Source: Macrocystis pyrifera
Lineage: Eukaryota > Sar > Phaeophyceae > Laminariales > Laminariaceae
DNA length: 64,000 nucleotides
Direction: 5' to 3'
NCBI GenBank assembly: GCA_031763025.1
Contig: JASSKH010000028.1
Span: forward strand, 6,707,324 to 6,771,323
The translations under genes and the position numbers were made by a program. Below are positions 1 through 11,271 of this stretch, piece by piece; within the stretch, counting starts at the first letter, position 1, and every line of letters starts with the position of its first letter. Below the pieces are notes generated by a model, which searched no databases, was not told the origin of the DNA, and saw only the letters and a list, made by a program, of their open reading frames with translations.

Positions 1-1030
1 GGTCCCTACGCTCGTGTGCGCCTCAAAGAATGGATCTAGATGGTCATCACGGATGGTGCAGACGCTGTTTGGTCATCCTCCGGACGGACCCGGCGTCCAT
101 CCGATGGCAGCCGTCCGCGAAAACCGCAGGCAGCTGCTGCGGGTGGACTGCCCCGCGCTTACTCCACACCCCGCCCTCGAACAAGAAGAAAGAGAGCTCG
201 GCGCAGAACGAAACAGGGTGGGTATCGCCCGGAAGAATCAATCATCGGCGCGCAGAGCAGGAACGTGGCGGTTACAATTCGAACACCAACACTAAAATAT
301 TACAGCACTCTCACCCATCGCTGTGTAGTTTCCGGTGGGAGCAACACCAGCGATTCCGTAGATAAAAATGGCAAGCAACAAAAAGAAAAACTCCCATGCT
401 CGTTTGCGCCTCAAAGAATGGATCTAGATGGTCATCACGGATTAGTGCAGACGCTGTTTGGTCATCCTCCGAACGGACCCGGCGTCCATCCGGTGGCAGC
501 TGTCCGCGAAAACCGCGGCAGCCGCTGCGGGTGGACTGCCCCGCGCTCACTCCACACCCCGGTATTAATCAACAGGAAGAACACCGAACGTGTGGAAGAT
601 CAAACAGGGTGGGTATCGCCCGGAAGAATCAATCATCGGCGAGCAGAGCAGGAACGTGGCGGCCACAATTTCAACAACACTAAAATTGCAGCACTCCCAC
701 GCATCGCTTTGTAGTTTTCGGTGGGAGCAACACTAGCGACTCCGTATATAAAACTGGCAAGAAACAAAAAAAAAAAATCCCATGCTCGTGTACGCCTCAA
801 AGAATGGATCTAGATGGTCATCACGGATAGTGCAGACGCTGTTTGGTCATCCTCCGAACGTACCCTGCGCCCACCCGATGACCACTGCCCGCGAAAACCG
901 CAGGTAGTCGCCGCGGGTGGACTGCCCCCGCGCTCATCCCACAGCCCGGTATCAATCAACAGAAAGAAGACCGAGCGTGTGGAAGATCAAAACGGGGTGG
1001 GTATAGCCCGGAAGAATCAATCATCGGCGA
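1..1030. repeat. ~387-bp tandem repeat, three diverged copies
   Basis: Three head-to-tail copies begin near 11, 399 and 785. Each opens with CTCGTGTGCGCCTCAAAG or a close variant, followed by GGATCTAGATGGTCATCACG, so the period is 386-388 bp. Copies share further blocks, such as the GGTGGGTAT(C/A)GCCCGGAAG segment near 218, 608 and 996. The third copy stops near 1030, and the first may continue beyond the left edge. Stop-free stretches in copies 1 and 2 are not conserved in frame, so I read the array as non-coding. It lies downstream of the UTP13-like exons and may sit in the next intron of that gene. Confidence 0.85.
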
Positions 1031-1602
1031 GAATGGTATACCAGACACCACGTCCACGTCCACGGGACGCACAACGGTGCACTGTTCACTTCAACAACTT
1101 CCCACGACACAATCGCGAAAGAACGCCCCAACTCTTGCCTACATCCACAATCAAGAGTTTCGGAAGCTGATGCCGCTGTTTTTCGCTGCACTTGGCACAA
1201 CGACTTGGTTGCCGGTCGGAGTGCGTTCGAAGCGTCAAAAGCGTCGAGAAAGACGGGGAACACGAAAAAACAACGATAAAAATCCACGCCGCACGAGCGT
1301 TCTTGGCGCAGTCACCAACCAGTAAACTTTGCGCGTGTAAGCCTCCTGCCTGCCCGTCCAAAAAAGCTAAGCACTCCTGTAGCTCCTATCCTGCACGAAG
1401 GGTAGGGAGGCCGTTGTTTTCAGCTTTTACCTCATCACCACCGCAACAATGATTCCACGCCAATTCCAAGTATGCAGCTTGTCACCACAAACGTTCGGGC
1501 CGTTCTAAAGGCGTAAAAGGCGACAACCACGACATGCTCGCGAAGAAAGCGCTTGGTTTGCTTGCTTCAGAAGGAAAGGTATATCGCAGGTGACAGGCTT
1601 AC

Positions 1603-2491
1603 CCGTCGTAGGCCATGCACAAGATGGTGTGGTCGTGGGCCTTGATGGCTCTCTTGCATTCCCCCGACTGGATGTCCCAGTGCCGAATGAGGAGGCTTCG
1701 GCTCGCGGTTACGATCTCCGACCCGTTCGGGTGCAGCGCGAAGGATACCTGAAAGCCAGGGAGCAAGAACGGGAGGATCGAGCGAGAGAGGCAAAAAAAA
1801 GGGAGGCAAGACGAAAGCGACAGAAAGAGGGACGGATAGAGAGTGAGAGAGGGAGCAATAGCAGAGGAAGGAATGCGAGACAAAAAAAGGAAACGACATA
1901 TCCAGCTCTCTCGAAGCGACGCAAGGACTTTCAGAGATACGAACAAAGGACACGGCAGACACCCGAGAAAACGCGCGATGAGTTGAGAGCGCAGACGTCC
2001 CGCGGAATCGTTCAAAACAGCTGCTGTTGCTGTTAAATCAATACAGTACCACAATGTCACACTGCCGTTTACGGTTTCACGAGTATACTGCTGTCGATGC
2101 TGTTGTAGACAATCAAGCGAGAACGTCAAACGTTCCTTACGGGTTTCTACGAATAATTGACACTACAGCAGCAATACAAATGACCAGGTATACGTAAGTC
2201 TATCAAGTATTAATAGAAGTTTCACATACGAGTACAGCGGTACGATGCTACAACTGGCGAATGTAGCAATCGTAGCGCTGATGCTAGTCGCACAAAAGCT
2301 TAAAGCTACGATACAGCAAGCAGCGGGTTGCTGGTCGCGCTCGACGCACAATTTCTTCCTCCCCGCCGGGGCTCCCCTCTTTCCTGAGGCGCCTCGACAC
2401 CACGCCCTCCTCCACGTCGACGAAGGACAGGTCCGACTCGTACAGGCACGCAACGAAGCTGCCGTCATTGCTCAGCTCGACCTTGCCCCCG
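1603..2491 (-). CDS. UTP13/TBL3-like WD40 protein, two internal exons (partial gene)
   Basis: Two minus-strand exons join in phase. Exon 2350-2491 follows an acceptor ending TTTTGCAG and encodes GGKVELSNDGSFVACLYE and onward, ending EEEI before a GTGCGT donor. Exon 1603-1748 follows CTTTCAG and encodes VSFALHPNGSEIVTASRSLL, then IRHWDIQSGECKRAIKAHDH and TILCMAYD, before a GTAAGC donor. The phase-0 junction reads EEEI|VSFALHPNG. A start-of-blade GGK-V-LS-DG segment followed by ALHP-G--IVTASRSLL-R-WD is characteristic of the N-terminal WD40 repeats of UTP13 (human TBL3). Known members belong to the UTP-B complex of the nucleolar small-subunit processome and act in 18S rRNA maturation. The upstream exon was not found with certainty (see 4000-4050), and later WD40 repeats lie left of the window. 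Family assignment is from memory of the motif pattern. Confidence 0.7.
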
Positions 2492-3999
2492 CTGCAAAAG
2501 AGACGAAACAAGCCGCCACCGGGGTTGGAGGAAGAGAAAAACAAGACAGAGGGAGAGGGATAGGGAGGGGGGGACGGAGAGAGGGGCAAAAACAGGGAGA
2601 GGGACAGGGAGACAGACAAGCAGAGGGAGAGGAGGAGAGCGAGAAAGTCACGTTTCTCATCTCAGGTTCCGAAACACACATGGTCGTTACATACTACCAG
2701 GTATACTATACTGTAGTTCGTTCGTATTGCACCTGGCTATAGCGTAGGGCTCTCTGGTGAAAAGCGGCACTGGCTTTTGTGCGCAAGACCCTAAAGACAC
2801 TGCTGCTGCAAATGTATCGCTTCCCGTTAGATGCGAGATGATATCACACATAAGAGACCGAATACTTGCCGCAGCAGCCGAGGAAGGGGAGGGGGGGGGG
2901 AAACCACACTTTCTGTAGTTGCACATACTGCTGTAACTGGTTGCTCGGCCATCGGACAGACCAAGAGACGAGGTGATGTGAACGACAGAATGTATCATAC
3001 ACCAGTAGCAGCAGGTACCCGGGTTCCACCAGGTAGTCACCATGTGACCATAGAGCCACACACTAGCAGAGCACATGTCGCTGCTGTGCCGAGGGGAAGA
3101 AAACCCAAGAACCTCTTCTCCGCTCCCTGCGTCCTTTCAATCAAGCGCAGATCGCCGAGAACCGACACGATGGACTATCGCAAACGCACACACCGTCCGC
3201 TCCCACCATCTGGTCAGCTGCCACCGCCCTCAGCACTGGAACACCAGAGTTGCGTGAGTCACGAGGATGAATGCTGCAGTGAACCATCGGGGTAGAAACT
3301 GGTCACCACAGCAGCAGCAGTACTGCAGGTACTAACTGTAGCACGATAGGTACAAGGCGCTTCGCTCCGCGGGCGGCTTACGCCGCCCGCTACGCTCGCT
3401 CAGGAAGGAAACATCAAATTATGCGAAGCGGACAGAGGTCCATGATTGAATATATTGTTTTTTTGATGGCCCCTGTAGTTAGCTGCAAACTGGCGACTTG
3501 ATAGTGCCAAGAGTCCCGCCGCCATGCTTCAGGACAAAACAGCTCGGACGCCACATATGCTTCGCGTCGCGGGCGGTTTTCCGCTACGCTCGCTCACACG
3601 TCGTACATACGTACATACCCCAGGTAGGGTACTTATTTTCTTCTTTCGATATGCTCTGCTGTGTCTGTGTACTCGTCGTATGTACGAAAGATAAAGCACA
3701 GAACGGCACAGCAACACAGCAAAAACAATGAAAATGAAACCGAAAAATTCTAAAAGAAATAAAATCCCCGTCCCTTTTGTGTAATAATTTACTACCTGAG
3801 TGGAACACCTTACACCAGTCAAAAAAAGAAAAAAAAAAGAAAAAAAAGAAAAAATCTTACAGCAGAGCTTCTCTCTCAGCCTCGTACGCCGCCCGCCCCT
3901 CTCGCGACCATCTCGTCACCGATTCAGTCCGGGTAAAGCTTCGCTCCCTCTCTTCCACAGTGAGCCCGTCGCCCGCCTCGCGTGAAGCCCGGTGCTCAC
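2492..3999. other. no recognised gene; putative intron of the UTP13-like gene
   Basis: Most of this stretch holds nothing I can assign. Visible items are GA-rich tracts near 2570-2640, a GC-rich hairpin at 3368-3405, a diverged relative of it at 3555-3600, and an A-rich run at 3825-3855. Confidence 0.4.
3366..3405. repeat. GC-rich hairpin, with a diverged second copy at 3555-3600
   Basis: GCGGGCGGC and GCCGCCCGC flank a TTAC loop, giving a perfect 9-bp stem. It is preceded by GCTTCGCTCC and followed by TACGCTCGCTCA. The 3555-3600 copy keeps GCTTCGC, GCGGGCGG and CGCTACGCTCGCTCA but has lost the perfect stem. It may be a small dispersed palindromic element. No function can be read from it. 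Confidence 0.6.
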
Positions 4000-4050
4000 C
4001 GTGGACCTCGACGCAAGCTCGACAATGTTGGTGCTCATTCGGGGTACCTC
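4000..4050 (-). CDS. possible first coding exon (MSTNIVELASRST)
   Basis: On the minus strand an ATG opens a 13-codon stretch reading MSTNIVELASRST, closed by a GTGAGC donor. It lies about 1.5 kb upstream of the UTP13-like exons on the same strand and could be the gene's start. However, it ends in phase 0, while the next recognised exon (ending at 2491) needs two preceding nucleotides. At least one more exon would therefore have to lie between them, and I could not identify it. Coordinates are approximate. Confidence 0.25.
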
Positions 4051-4866
4051 CCTCTTGTGACTCTCAGCCCGGTCGCGAAAATAAGCACCGCTTGAATATT
4101 ATCTTACAATACCGAACGACCCTTAAATACTCGTACGTACTCTATCCAAAATCACAAATGGAGGCCAGACAGAGCCTATTGATGCATCCCTAGTGTCTCG
4201 AGGCACACGCAACGCCTAGGCACGAAAGCGGCGACCGCGCTCCTTGCAACTCCCCCTCTACTCGCCAGCATCCGCTGACACCCGCGACGGTGCCGGGTTC
4301 GCCCGCGCAACCGTGCTCGGAGTACACGCACGCACACGAAACGCAAGAAGAAAAAAGGAAAGAAGGACTGAAAGTACGACGAGAAATGGAGAAAACAAAG
4401 ACTCGCTGGAACGGTCCGGCAAGTAATAAACGGAGGCGATTCCCAAGTGGGAGCTTTGAGAGGCCAGGGATGTACCAACCGAGCACGCTCAGAGGTTGAG
4501 ATATCTATAAGTAGTTCTATTACGACGTACATGTACCAATAATGTCGTCCATTGAGGCCAGCCCAGCTTTTCTTCCTCGCCCTGCTGCTGTCTACACTAC
4601 CGCAATCTCACAACAGTACTAGTGCGTTGCGAGTACATATCATATACCATACCCGTGTCCTCATGAGATGCTGATACTCTACCATACTGCTGATACTGCT
4701 GTACAGAGCGCCGACAGCAGAGACTCCTGAGAGTACAAACGAGGATGATACGACCTTGTACTTGCTGGTTACGTATCATACCATGAGTCACGCCGCAGAA
4801 TTGTAATGCAAGCAGTCGCTCGAGGACGAGAAGGTAGATCCCAAGTTATGTTCGTATTGCGTATGC

Positions 4867-5136
4867 TTGGTACGTAGGTGGCGCCAAGCGATAGTAATCT
4901 CAGAGAACCAAGTAGCCACCCCACGCCAGAGACAGTTGTCGAAAGCATTGAGCGTGCTGCAAAAGGCGCTGGCTGCTGTAAAGGTACCGGGTGAGGAAGC
5001 TGTAGCGCCACTCATCGCCGATGACAAACACAAAAACATCGCTAAAGCATATCTCAATAAATTGGAAACGGAATCAGGGGGTCCCATGAAGAGAGTGTCA
5101 GAGAAGTCGCCACCTGCCATGGAGAGGAAGCATTAG
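4867..5136 (+). CDS. hypothetical coding segment, charged/alpha-helical
   Basis: An open frame ends at a TAG at 5134-5136 and reads QRQLSKALSVLQKALAAVKV in its middle, then KNIAKAYLNKLETESGG near its end. The regular spacing of Leu, Ala and Lys suggests helices. It could be a terminal exon or part of a mobile element. The first methionine codon need not be the true start, and no acceptor was fixed. I recognise no family. The 450 bp that follow (5137-5600) contain no obvious coding sequence and could be untranslated. Confidence 0.3.
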   Translation: MVRRWRQAIVISENQVATPRQRQLSKALSVLQKALAAVKVPGEEAVAPLIADDKHKNIAKAYLNKLETESGGPMKRVSEKSPPAMERKH

Positions 5137-5706
5137 GCAATTCCTCACCACTCACACCCAACTCCAGATACCAGAGGCTAATCATGAGGTCAACTCGTAG
5201 CCTTGATGTGAGCCCAGAAGTTACATAAGTTGAACGGAGCCCTACAGACCTTAGGTGAAAATGCTCACCTATACGCCCCTTTGTGAGCCTTCGTAACTTC
5301 CCATGCCTTGCTCAGAGAAGTGCCACGGGACGTTGACGCCGCCTTGAGCATCTCTATAGGTTTCAGTTCAACCAGATGCCGACTGCGGCCAGCCAACGTC
5401 CTGGTGGGCACCACAGCGGTCGAATGTCTGCCTAGTCGATCGAATTTTTCTCCCTGACATGAAGTGGCTACTTTTTTACGTGGAACTCCATTATTTTCGA
5501 ATTATAACCCCTACTCCCCAAAAATAACACAGAAAGCTGTCACTGGAACTCCTTACACCGATTACTATTTAATAGGTTCGTGAGGTCCTTCTTGGGGTCC
5601 ACACGTGTCTAGCCACAGAAAGACGCAACCCGAGGCCGTAGCGACGACGACGTTACGCGTGCGGCATTGCCTCCGACCTTCCTTAGACGATTCGTGGCTC
5701 TTACGC

Positions 5707-5876
5707 TCAAGTCTTTATCCAACGGCGCGAAAGTGTTCGACCGTTGGTCATTCGCAGTAAATCATTCTTTGAGCTAAAGTTTGAAGTAGACGCACCTCCG
5801 GCAACTGCTGCGTCTAGATTGGCGCGCAGCTGGTTGACGACCTCAACACGGTCTGCGAGGTCGACATGGACCATCG
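5707..5876 (-). CDS. alternative short minus-strand ORF overlapping the plus-strand start
   Basis: From an ATG at 5876 the minus strand encodes about 55 residues including MVHVDLADRVEVVNQLRANL and ending TLSRRWIKT before a TGA. Its composition is more ordinary than that of the surrounding low-complexity sequence, so it could be a real terminal exon of a gene facing away from the Ser/Ala-rich block. It overlaps that block's first codons by about 10 bp. It may equally be chance. Confidence 0.2.
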
Positions 5877-7676
5877 CGACCGAGAATTTCGCGGACCTTC
5901 GGTGACGATAGCGCCAGTGGCAGGGGCGGCGCCAGCTACGGCAGCGAGAAATCCGTCGCCCGAAGAAAACGACGTCAGCCAAAGCACCAACAACAACAAA
6001 CACTCGTACAGCAGCAGCAGCAACAACGGCAGCAGCAGCAGCAGCAGCAGCGGAAAGCGAGAGAAAGGTCTGGCATGGTGGAAGCTCGCAAGGCCGGAGC
6101 GCTCGGGCCGCCGGCGCCCCTCCCTGGCCGACATATCCAGTAGCGGCAGCACGAACAGCAGCAGCCGCACCATCCTCAACAGCATCAGCACCAGCACAAG
6201 CACCAGCAGCAGCACAACAAACAGCACCGCCCGAAAAATCTACTCCCAGCCGCGCGAGCTGCTCCAATCCGCACCTCCCCCCTCATCCGCAGATCGGCTT
6301 CTCTACTACTACGACGATAATCTAGCAACCGTTTCCACGTCAACGTCATCGTGCGGGCGAGGTGGGGGGGCGGGGGCGGGGGCGCGGGCGAGCCCGGGGG
6401 ACGGTTCACCTCAGGAGGGCAGCCGAAAAAACACCACCACCAGCGGAACCTCTGGACCCGAGGCAGCGGAGAGGGCACCGAAGCCCCCTCGCCGGAAGAA
6501 GACGACGACCGCGATGACAACAACATCGCCGGCCTCCACCCCTCCTTCTCCTGCTCCGCTGCCACCGTTGACGCCGATGCCACCGCATTCCCGCGCGTAC
6601 TGATCCCCAAGTACAACGATGACTCGGGAGAGACGACCGAGCCCGTGCGCCTCCGCCGCCAGCCCTTCCTTCTCTCCGACTTAACCAACCTCGCCCCAAG
6701 AGACGAGGCAACAACGGCGGCGGCTGCGGGGGCGGGGGCGGCTTGCTGCCCGATAGATGACCCTGCTTCCGTCACCGCCTCCATCACCGCCACAGCCACT
6801 GCCGCGACTGCTGCTGTGGCTACGGCTTGTGCTGCGGCCGCCATCGCCTCCCCTCTCCCCGGGACCCCTGTGCAGGGCGTTTCTTCTTCCGACGACAGCT
6901 GGCCTGGTGCCTCCGGTCGGAGGGGTCCACGCCCGGACGAGAACTCGAGCGGCGGCGTAGGTGGCGGGCGGGACCAGCCGTGCCGGCGGGAGGCGAAGAA
7001 GCACCGCACTCCTTCGAAGCCGCCGCAGACCGAGGAACGGTTAGAGCACTCGGCATCGTCGTCGTCGCCGTTGGCGGCGGCGGCAGAATGGGCGGCCCGC
7101 GACAGTACCTCCGCGGCCGCTTCCGTTGGCTGCGCAGGCTCGGCAGCACCGGCGGCGGCGGCGGCGGCGGCGGCAGCAGCGGCGGCAGCACACCGGGGCA
7201 GCAGCAGCAGCAGCAGCAGCAGCACTGGCAGCGCCTGCGGTAGCGGCGGTAGAAGTGGTAGTAGTGACCGAAGCACCCCTGGCGACCAAGGTTAACGGTA
7301 GCGACGGTGGTGGTAGAGAGGATGCGGAAGGCGTTATAGCCGGCAGCACTGCTGCCGCTCTTGATCCCGATCTGGACGAGATGATCTGCGAAGAGCGAGG
7401 AGAGGAGGCGGAGGAGGAGGAGGAGGAGGAGGAGGAACGGGGGGAAGGATCCACCTCCAGCAGGAGCACGAAGAGGGGGAAGGGATGGACGATGATACCG
7501 CCGTGGGCATGGTGAGGGAGCCGAGCGTGGTCTACGATATCCTCGCTGTGGACCGCGGTTGCGGCTACTGCGACACCTCTGTGGTGCCTTTCCACGTGGA
7601 TGACGGGGGGGAAGTGCCGGGCGAGAAGATGAGGGCCTTAACGGCGGGGCAGGGGCAGTTTCTCGCGAGAAGGTGA
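5866..7676 (+). CDS. Ser/Ala-rich hypothetical protein, reading frame interrupted
   Basis: A GC-rich plus-strand block has protein-like composition but changes frame. Segment 1 (5866-~6400) starts with ATG (MDHRDREFRG) and carries Ser/Asn tracts and RKIYSQPRELLQSAPP. Segment 2 (~6350-7292) contains EEDDDRDDNNIAGLHPSFS and FPRVLIPKYNDDSGETTEPV, then poly-Ala and poly-Ser. Segment 3 (~7230-7450) contains ALDPDLDEMICEERGEE and a Glu run. Segment 4 (~7470-7676) returns to segment 2's frame with VREPSVVYDILAVDRG and ends at TGA. The switches fall in G-rich runs or trinucleotide repeats (6361-6400, 7200-7290, 7438-7446). Homopolymer miscalls, small introns or pseudogene decay are all possible. The opposite strand also has long open frames here, so strand choice is an inference from composition. 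No known domain was recognised. Confidence 0.4.
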
Positions 7677-8847
7677 CCGTTCTGTTCTGGTTAACGTTTC
7701 ATAACTTTGTATATACGTACGGAGTGGCATCTTATTTCGTACCAACTTCGACGGGAATATAGGCACCGTATGATGTTGATACCAAGGGTCCAAATGATTA
7801 TTATATTTACGAACATATTAGTATTATACGATAGCCGTTTATAAGTTGTTGGTTGTATTCTTTGCACTCGTCGCATGATGTATACATACAGGCGCGATGC
7901 AGATCTGGGGGTGATAGAGAGAAAGAAGTTGGGAGGGATTTTGAATCTGGGGTATGCTACAATGTTGATATTCAGTATTTTTGCTTCTAACCAACTCCAC
8001 CCGTTAAAGGAACAGGCATGCTTTGAATTTGCGCTGCTGTTTCTGCCGTAGCTCGTACCAGGTAGTTATTGGTGGTTTGGCCGCGCGGGCGACTAACTGT
8101 AGGAAATTGCGTTGTTAGTAGTTGTTGCGCTTCGCACACGTTAGCACTTGGAAGGTACCTGGCATCATTTTGTTGAACAATTATTGTAAGTACCTTGATA
8201 CCGTACGGAGTGTTTGTTGACACCTCCTGTTTTTTTTCCCCCTCGGATCTCTGCGTTTTTTTCCGTGGTAAGGAATGGTTTTGCCACGGTTCGGAAAACT
8301 ATCGAACAAAGGGTAAACTAAACGTAAGCTATTGTGTGCACAACTAACTATCAACAGCAGTATTCATCGCACGGCGTCTTAACACAGTAGTGGAACCATG
8401 GTTGGCGTTCGAGTTCGTTCAACAGGACCTTAGCGATCCCTTGTTTCTGTGAATATGAGCTCCGTTTGTGGTTTGTACGTAGCGAGTGCCTTTTGAAACG
8501 CCCTTGCCTGCTGGCTCGCGCCCATGTCGCGTGGGATCCAGGCCCCGACCGAGCTCGTCAAGACCCCGGCAGAGCCGCTGGGGCCAATTCACCTCTCGAT
8601 ATATCCTCAAAACGCGCCCGGTGTTGGCACCAGTAGTGCAGGCGCGGCTCGTGCAACCCCGCATGCGTTCAGACTTCGTGCTCGTATGCAGTACGAATAC
8701 AGTATGTATATAGTACGACAATGCCGCGCGACCCCCCCCCCCCCCTCCGCCACCCCTTCTGCTTCTGCCTTCCTCATACCCCTTTTGCTCTTGACCCGTC
8801 CATCCGTGCGTCGTCTCGTTAATCCTCCGTCTGACCACTATTATGGC
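7677..8847. other. no recognised gene
   Basis: AT-richer sequence follows the Ser/Ala-rich block. A 16-nt C run lies at 8729-8744. Long open frames on both strands across 8420-9006 are not supported by splice signals or recognisable motifs, apart from the exon at 8848-8955. Confidence 0.4.
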
Positions 8848-8955
8848 ATGGACCACGCGCGCGCCTTTTTGCTTTGCCTGGGAAATAGGGGATTCGCCGC
8901 TGGTTTGGTGTCGCACTTTTTGGAGGAGACCAACTGCGAGTTTCGCGTGTTGCAG
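8848..8955 (+). CDS. possible exon, unknown protein
   Basis: Thirty-six codons from an ATG read MDHARAFLLCLGNRGFAAGL, then VSHFLEETNCEFRVLQ, and end exactly at CAG|GTGAAC, a plausible donor. The amphipathic, Leu/Phe-rich composition looks like folded protein and contrasts with flanking low-complexity DNA. The open frame extends upstream, so the ATG may be internal. No partner exon was identified. Confidence 0.25.
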
Positions 8956-8984
8956 GTGAACTGCGACCAAAATTGCCCATGACC

Positions 8985-9195
8985 AATGAAAATGATCATT
9001 GACCAACGACCGAATATCAGTGATACAACAAGTCTGACAATTTTCATGGGCTCGATTCGAAAAACAATACGTACGAGTATCAGGTAGTTATTACAGCAGT
9101 ATAATGACCATTGCCACCAACCAATGGCCGCCGACCAGTGACCAACGATGGTTGACCATTGGCTAAACACCAGTGGCCAACGACTACTAACAGTG
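8985..9195. repeat. cluster of degenerate GACCAATG/TTGGCC-type words
   Basis: Words such as GACCAATG, GACCAACGACC, GACCATTG, CCAATGGCC and CCAGTGGCC recur every 10-25 bp in both orientations in two blocks (8985-9025 and 9105-9195). It looks like a short decayed tandem array. No coding potential is visible. Confidence 0.5.
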
Positions 9196-9743
9196 ACGAA
9201 TATGCCGTGTTTTTGGTGTACTCCCCTTGAAGCCGTTTTAGGCGCGCCGAAATCGCGCGCGCGTCGCCCCATTCCGGATAGGGATTAATTCATATATTCC
9301 CTGTGTACCTACAGTATGCAGCGAGGGCTTGTACCGTTGAACACTCAAAAAGCGTGGCAGGCTACGTACCCGTACCAACATTGTGTTGTATGATTATTAT
9401 TCATGTGATACGGGCACCGCAAGATGAATTGTTGATAGTGGTGCTTTCTGTCAATAGTGCGATGGAGCCGATGTTGACGTACTTTTCTTCGAGCTCGAGC
9501 CAGTTCTATCCCGGATGCCCATTTTCTATTCTGCACGTGCATATCGGAGGGCCGTCGTACGTATTCATATGTAGTGCCTGATAGTCGTTGATGATTTGTG
9601 TGTAGAGTGCAGAGAGCTCGGACGTTGCGCAAGCGCAAGACCTTTGCTCTTGCCCTTGCATCGATATAATTCGTAAGAGATACTTTCGAAGTGTTTTAAA
9701 TCGTGTTGGAGTGCTCCGTGTTTCATTTTTCGCCGAGGTGGCG

Positions 9744-9854
<111 letters not shown>

Positions 9855-10295
9855 ATCTGCTCAGCAGCTCTCGCCTCCTTATGTATTAATGTAATTGGTA
9901 ACTGGTGCACAGCCATGCTGTTAGTCGAACGTGCCTGGCATCTACCCCCACCCCCCTTTCCTTGTGCGAAAAGCGCCACCGCTTGCATGGAGACCCCTCC
10001 GCCTGCTAATCATGTATTTTTTGTTGCGTTACCGCTGCCGCGAATCCGCCGCCTGCAGTCCGGAACCCATCGGCGGCAATTTGCACGTGCGCTGCAAACT
10101 TGCCAACATGTATTTATGCGTCTGAAAATCTGCAAGTATCTCGGCGTTACAAGCACCTACTCGTATAGGTGCAAAATCTGCCAACACGTCCCACTCTGGC
10201 CGAGAATATAGTATATGTTTTGACTCTTCTGTCAATATCAACCGGATACGTCAGTATCAACCGGATATGATATATCCGGCCAAAGTGGTGCATAG

Positions 10296-11117
10296 TAGAC
10301 CTGTGCTAATGGAAACGCGAAGTCCAAAAGTTTTTTCTTTCAAAATTATTGCCTTAAAAAAGCGGCCGAAAATATCCTCGTACCGCCGGTGTGGGAAAAA
10401 AGGGAAAAACATGTTTGTTTGTTTTCTTCTTTTTCTTCCAACGGCTGCAGGCGGCACAATTTGTTTTCTCTCGTTGCAAAATGGCAACACGCTGATAAAA
10501 TCAGCTCGTGCGACGATAGACGCTCGATCTCGATATAGACTCAGCCCACGGCCAACCCGCTTGGTGTCGGGCAAGGCCAACGAGCATAGATGACGGCATA
10601 GAAGATAGAGAGTGGATCCGTGCTTAACGGGGCGAGAGCTTGCACGCGGCGCCCTGCGATATCCTCCCAAACCTGAAAAAAAAACTGTTTTTTGCCATTC
10701 GGGACGGATCGAGAAATTTTGTCTTCTGTTTTGTACACACCAGCGGCTAATTATTTTTTTTATCGTACGCCCGGCCAGCGCCCGCCACACGTCACTGGGC
10801 ATTGTGTGAACACGGAGCCCCTAACGAGCGCACTCCGTTCAGAATTCATGACGCAGTCGTTGCTTTTGTCAATAGATTGTTGTCGAGAGGTCTCGGAATC
10901 TCGCCGCTTCGACCCAAACATCCGCCTGAGTTTTTCTGAAGCCGTCTCGGCCCAACATCGACCCCAGAATTGATTTTTTCAGGCTTTTCCAAGAGTTTGG
11001 AACTTTTCCGTTTTTGAAGAAACGTGCCCATAGCAAGCTGTACCTGAAAATTTCTGACGGGTATCTTTGGAACTCAATTTTTTTATGGAAACTTTGCGTT
11101 TCCATTGGCACACGTCT
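10296..11117 (+). mobile_element. 822-bp non-autonomous TIR element, copy A
   Basis: The left end reads TAGACCTGTGCTAATGGAAA and continues CGCGAAGTCC. The right end is its inverted form, CTTTGCGTTTCCATTGGCAC at 11092-11111. The interior matches the inverted copy at 47204-48025 throughout, including the GCGGCCGAAAATA block, the CCGTCTCGGCCCAACATCG block and the TTTCTGACGGGTATCTTTGG block. No transposase-like frame is visible, so it is best described as a MITE-like element mobilised in trans. The exact ends and target-site duplication are uncertain. Confidence 0.8.
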
Positions 11118-11271
11118 TACACGTCCGAAAATTCTAACTCTACGTCTCCAAATCTGCCGCACTATTTTCCCCTGCGGCGGCGACCGTGTTGGCGTTTTGA
11201 TCGCGGTGGTGGTGATGGTGGTGGTGGTGGTGGCTTTTTGACGGCGGGGACAGGGGGGGGCGTCCTGCGGC

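Noticed and set aside
6185-7276. 363-codon minus-strand open frame opposite the Ser/Ala-rich block
   Set aside because: Poly-Leu and poly-Ala arise from the complement of Ser/Ala codon runs. The plus-strand segments have more natural non-repeat stretches. Strand is not fully certain.
10267-11031. Open frames inside TIR element copy A
   Set aside because: They are not conserved in the inverted copy at 47204-48025, where the frames are broken at different places.
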